From: Conexibacter woesei DSM 14684 | GTDB lineage: Bacteria; Actinomycetota; Thermoleophilia; Solirubrobacterales; Solirubrobacteraceae | Direction: 5' to 3' | DNA: 64,000 bases | Assembly: GCF_000025265.1 (NCBI RefSeq) | Contig: NC_013739.1 | Span: forward strand, 806,001-870,000 | Shown: positions 61,093 through 64,000 of the stretch, one piece after another | Layout of the letters: each line of letters opens with the position of its first letter | How positions within the stretch are numbered: position 1 is the first letter of the stretch | Translations under genes and position numbers: made by a program | The notes under the pieces: model-generated | What the model saw: the letters and a program-made list of their open reading frames with translations, nothing else | Told to the model about the DNA's origin: nothing | Databases searched by the model: none

Positions 61093-62694
61093 GTGTCCGA
61101 AGGAACCGAGACTCCGAACGCGCCGTCGCCGACCGCCCCTGGGCAGGTCGAGATCCGCCGCGCCCTGCTGTCCGTCTCCGACAAGACGGGGATCGTCGAG
61201 TTCGCCCGCGGGCTCGCCGACCTCGGCGTCGAGATCGTGTCGACCGGCGGCACCGCCGGCGCGCTCGCGGACGCCGGCATACCGCACCGTTCGATCACCG
61301 ATTTCACGGGCTTTCCGGAGATCATGGACGGGCGCGTCAAGACGCTGCACCCGAAGCTCTACGCCGGCCTGCTGGCGGTCCGCGACGACGAGAGCCACCT
61401 CGCCGCCGCGCAGGACGCCGAGGTCGAGATGGTCGACCTCGTCTGCGTCAACCTCTACCCGTTCGAGCAGACCGTCGCGCGCCGCGGCGTCGCCGACTCC
61501 GAGGTGATCGAGAACATCGACATCGGCGGTCCGACGATGATCCGCGCGGCCGCGAAGAACTTCGCCTTCGCCGCGCCGGTGGTCTCTCCCGAGGCGTACG
61601 ACGCGATCCTCGACGAGCTGCGCGACAGCGGCCGCAAGCTGTCGCTGACGACGCGCGAGTCGCTCGCGGCGGAGGCGTTCGCGTACACCGCCCGCTACGA
61701 CACGGCGATCGCGCGCTGGTTCGCCGAGAAGCGCGGCGACGACTTCCCGCAGCTGTTCGTGCGCGCGTTCGAGAAGGTCACCGACCTCTCCTACGGCGAG
61801 AACCCGCACCAGCGCGCCGCCTACTACGCGCAGGTCGGCTCGCCGACGCACCTGCTCTCCAACGTCCGTCAGCTCGGCGGCAAGCCGCTCTCGTTCAACA
61901 ACCTGCTCGACCTCAACGGCGCGCGCCTGCTCGTGCGCGAGTACGGCGCGCCGGCGTGCGTGATCGTCAAGCACAACAACCCGTGCGGCGTGGCGACGAG
62001 CGACACCCCGCTCGACGCGTACCAGCGCGCCTTCGAGTGCGACCCGATGTCGGCGTTCGGCGGCATCGTCTGCCTCAACCGCCCGGTCGACGCGCCGTTG
62101 GCCGAGGCGCTCGTCAGACAGTTCATCGAGGTCCTGTTCGCGCCCGGCTATTCCGACGAGGCGCTCGAGATCCTCTCCGTCAAGCAGAACATGCGCGTCC
62201 TGCAGGACGACGAGAACCTGCCGCTGCACCTCGCCGAGCCCGACCTCAAGCAGGTCGTCGGCGGTCTGCTGGTGCAGGACCGCGACCTCGACACGCAGGA
62301 GCGCGCCGAGATGACGGTCGCGACCAGACGCGAGCCGACCGACCGCGAGTGGTCGGAGCTGCTGTTCGCCTGGCGTGTCTGCAAGCACGTCCGCTCGAAC
62401 GCGATCGTGCTCGCGAGAGACAACGCCTCGGTCGGCATCGGCGCCGGCCAGATGAGCCGCGTCGACTCGGTCCGGATCGCGGTCGAGAAGGCGCGCGAGG
62501 GGTCGGTCACCGGAGCGGTGCTCGCCTCGGACGCGTTCTTCCCGTTCGCAGATGGGCCGGAGCCGGCGATCGCGGCGGGGGTCACGGCGATCATCCAGCC
62601 GGGCGGATCGATCCGCGACGACGAAGTCATCGCCGCCGCCGACGCAGCCGGCGTCGCGATGGTCTTCACGAGCCGCCGCCACTTCAAGCACTAG
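61093..62694 (+). CDS. purH: bifunctional AICAR transformylase/IMP cyclohydrolase
   Basis: 533 residues from GTG 61093, TATCCT (61079-61084) 8 nt upstream. N-terminal IMP cyclohydrolase (ALLSVSDKTGIVEFARGL, DGRVKTLHPKLYAG) and C-terminal transformylase (CVIVKHNNPCGVA, KHVRSNAIVLARD, IGAGQMSRVDS, SDAFFPFADG). Catalyses the last two steps to IMP. Confidence 0.97.
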   Translation: MSEGTETPNAPSPTAPGQVEIRRALLSVSDKTGIVEFARGLADLGVEIVSTGGTAGALADAGIPHRSITDFTGFPEIMDGRVKTLHPKLYAGLLAVRDDESHLAAAQDAEVEMVDLVCVNLYPFEQTVARRGVADSEVIENIDIGGPTMIRAAAKNFAFAAPVVSPEAYDAILDELRDSGRKLSLTTRESLAAEAFAYTARYDTAIARWFAEKRGDDFPQLFVRAFEKVTDLSYGENPHQRAAYYAQVGSPTHLLSNVRQLGGKPLSFNNLLDLNGARLLVREYGAPACVIVKHNNPCGVATSDTPLDAYQRAFECDPMSAFGGIVCLNRPVDAPLAEALVRQFIEVLFAPGYSDEALEILSVKQNMRVLQDDENLPLHLAEPDLKQVVGGLLVQDRDLDTQERAEMTVATRREPTDREWSELLFAWRVCKHVRSNAIVLARDNASVGIGAGQMSRVDSVRIAVEKAREGSVTGAVLASDAFFPFADGPEPAIAAGVTAIIQPGGSIRDDEVIAAADAAGVAMVFTSRRHFKH

Positions 62695-62700
62695 TCCGCC

Positions 62701-62794
62701 GCGGCCTCGTTTTCCACTCTCCTCGCGAGGGTAGGAGCAGGCCGCCGGAGGCGCACGGGCGAGCATCAGCTTTCTCAGGCTGTGCGCCGCCCGT
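62701..62794 (+). promoter_or_regulatory. structured intergenic region between purH and the STAS gene
   Basis: One helix pairs 62701-62707 with 62739-62745. Downstream, two helices compete: 62750-62756 with 62782-62788, or 62755-62761 with 62788-62794 (each 7 bp, perfect, sharing bases). It may simply be two terminators, or an RNA switch before the STAS/CHASE genes. No known riboswitch consensus recognised. Confidence 0.4.
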
Positions 62795-62803
62795 CATCCG
62801 GTC

Positions 62804-63202
62804 ATGACGCAACCACGCCACAGACACGTGCAGCCGACGCCGTTCGGCCTCGACGAGGAGCGCCTCGACGCGCACGGCATCTCCGTCATCGCCGTGCAGG
62901 GCGAGCTGGACCTCTTCACCGCGCCTGAGCTGCGGGAGCGTCTGCGTGAGCACATGGACGACCCCGAGCCCGCCGACGACCTCGTCGTCGACCTCTCCGG
63001 CTGCGCGTTCGTCGACGCCAGCGGCTGCCAGGCGCTGCTGCGCGCCGCGCGTCAGCTGACCGCCGTCGGACGACGGCTGGCGATCGTCAACACGAACCCC
63101 GGGAACACGCGCATCTTCACCGTGATGGGCCTCGACGAGCTGTTCCCGATCGTCGCGACGCGCGCTCAGGCGGTCGACGCGCTGCGCCACCGTTCCACCT
63201 GA
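62804..63202 (+). CDS. STAS-domain anti-sigma factor antagonist
   Basis: 132 residues. ISVIAVQGELDLFTAPELRERL and VVDLSGCAFVDASGCQALLRAA are the STAS signatures, with the phosphorylatable serine in DASG (about residue 75). Such proteins bind an anti-sigma kinase in a partner-switching system. No kinase or sigma gene is adjacent within the window; a CHASE-domain sensor gene follows 57 nt downstream. Confidence 0.92.
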   Translation: MTQPRHRHVQPTPFGLDEERLDAHGISVIAVQGELDLFTAPELRERLREHMDDPEPADDLVVDLSGCAFVDASGCQALLRAARQLTAVGRRLAIVNTNPGNTRIFTVMGLDELFPIVATRAQAVDALRHRST

Positions 63203-63259
63203 GCTACAGCGATCGCATCCCCCTGCCGATAGGGACGGGGTGATGCGTCAGGATCCGTC

Positions 63260-64000
63260 GTGAGCCCGCGCCGTCGGCGCATGCCGATCGCGCTGCTCGG
63301 CATCGTCGTGCTCGCGCTCGCGACGATCGCCGGAGCGTACGCCTCCGCCCGCCACGAGCGCGCGATCGTCGACGACCGCCAGGAGGAGCTGCACACGCGC
63401 GCGGTCTCCCTGCTTGGGCTGACGATGTCGACAGCGGGCGCGCGGTTGACCGACCTCGCGACGCTGATGTCGATGCCCGGCGCCTCGCGCTCGGAATTCG
63501 AGCTGGTCGGCGGCCGGTTCCTCGGCAGAGCGAGACTTGGCGCGCTCTGGTTCGTGGGTCGCACGCCCGGCGAGGTGCGCGGGAACGTGCCGGAGCGCTA
63601 CCCGCTCAGATACGCGCTGACCAGCCTGCCGGGCCCGCGGGAGGGGTACGACCTTGCCGCCGTACCCGCCCATCGCGTCGCGCTGCGCGCCGCGATGGAG
63701 CTGGGCGAGACGCAGGTGACGCCGGTCGTGCGGATGCCCGGCGCGAGGTGGACGACGCTCGCGTTCGCCGCGCCGGTCTATCGCGGCGGGGCGATCCCGC
63801 CGACCGTCGACGGGAAGCGCCGGGCGACGATCGGCTACGTCGTCGGCGTCTACTCGGCGACGACCATCCGCCTCGCGATCGGGTCGCTCGTACCGAGCGG
63901 GGTTCCGTACGGGCTCCGGCAGAGCGGCAGCTGGATAGCGGGCGAGCCGCCGTCGGGCGACGCGCTCACGACCAGCTTCCAGAAGGGCGGCCATACGTGG
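63260..64000 (+). CDS. N-terminal part of a CHASE-domain membrane sensor (3' end outside window)
   Basis: Open frame from GTG 63260 to the window end (247 codons, no stop). Basic start and TM1 (PIALLGIVVLALATIAGAYA, residues 9-28), then an extracytoplasmic CHASE domain: LGALWFVGRTPGEVRG, PLRYALTSLPGPREGYDLAA, RVALRAAMELGETQVTPVVRM and TTLAFAAPVYRGG. CHASE domains sense small molecules and sit before GGDEF/EAL or histidine-kinase outputs, which would lie beyond base 64000. Confidence 0.82.
   Translation, partial: MSPRRRRMPIALLGIVVLALATIAGAYASARHERAIVDDRQEELHTRAVSLLGLTMSTAGARLTDLATLMSMPGASRSEFELVGGRFLGRARLGALWFVGRTPGEVRGNVPERYPLRYALTSLPGPREGYDLAAVPAHRVALRAAMELGETQVTPVVRMPGARWTTLAFAAPVYRGGAIPPTVDGKRRATIGYVVGVYSATTIRLAIGSLVPSGVPYGLRQSGSWIAGEPPSGDALTTSFQKGGHTW

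Overview
The window is about 70% GC or more, densely packed, and uses GTG, ATG and occasionally TTG starts with many 1-14 nt gene overlaps. It has no rRNA, tRNA, CRISPR array, transposase or phage gene that I can recognise. An HspR-controlled dnaK-grpE-dnaJ-hspR operon, a mycobacterial-type inositol-3-phosphate synthase beside a phosphatidylinositol-phosphate synthase, and frequent promoter -10 boxes only 7-9 nt before the start codon all point to a high-GC actinobacterium. The unusually common AGA arginine codon leads me to suspect a deep-branching lineage such as Solirubrobacterales/Conexibacter. That placement is inference.

Layout. 1-716: end of a beta-propeller protein and a small secreted protein. 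771-6855 (minus strand): E2 and E3 of a 2-oxoacid dehydrogenase complex, a DsbA-fold protein, thiE and small membrane proteins. 6915-9796: a TPP riboswitch followed by thiO-thiS-thiG and a SnoaL-like gene. 9804-19708: mixed housekeeping and accessory genes, including a nuclease-fold hydrolase, argF, a histone-H1-like Ala/Arg repeat protein, a GFA protein, an M3-like peptidase, an RlmD-type methyltransferase, hydrolases, a quinone reductase and a DUF4097 protein. 19760-25085 (minus strand): an inositol-lipid cluster with a PAP2-type protein, PIP synthase, Ino1, a GT4-PHP fusion and a family 4 uracil-DNA glycosylase. 25187-29946: a membrane protein, a CAP protein, an alpha/beta hydrolase, a PfkB kinase and an endonuclease III homologue. 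30054-36854: dnaK-grpE-dnaJ-hspR and clpB, each preceded by a related 23-bp HspR-type operator. 36814-38384 (minus strand): VOC, AraC and secreted proteins.

38512-40582: GYD protein, purD, purE. 40601-49760: a divergent LacI repressor and a seven-gene catabolic/transport operon (M20 hydrolase, metal-free M24 hydrolase, FAD amine oxidase, and a polyamine-type ABC importer) with a clear promoter and two LacI-type operators. 49872-51317: a secreted propeller protein. 51325-62694: most of the purine pathway (purB, C, S, Q, L, F, N, H) interrupted by recQ; purM and purK are not in the window. 62804-64000: a STAS protein and the start of a CHASE-domain sensor.

The only gap over 300 bases without a confident gene is 56663-57156, which holds a short ORF that looks like a gene remnant. 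The points most worth following are the LacI-controlled catabolic operon with a creatinase-like M24 enzyme, the GT4-PHP fusion in the inositol-lipid cluster, the Ala/Arg tandem-repeat protein, the diverged HspR operators, the dispersed palindromic repeat built into thiG, and the widespread leaderless promoter arrangement.
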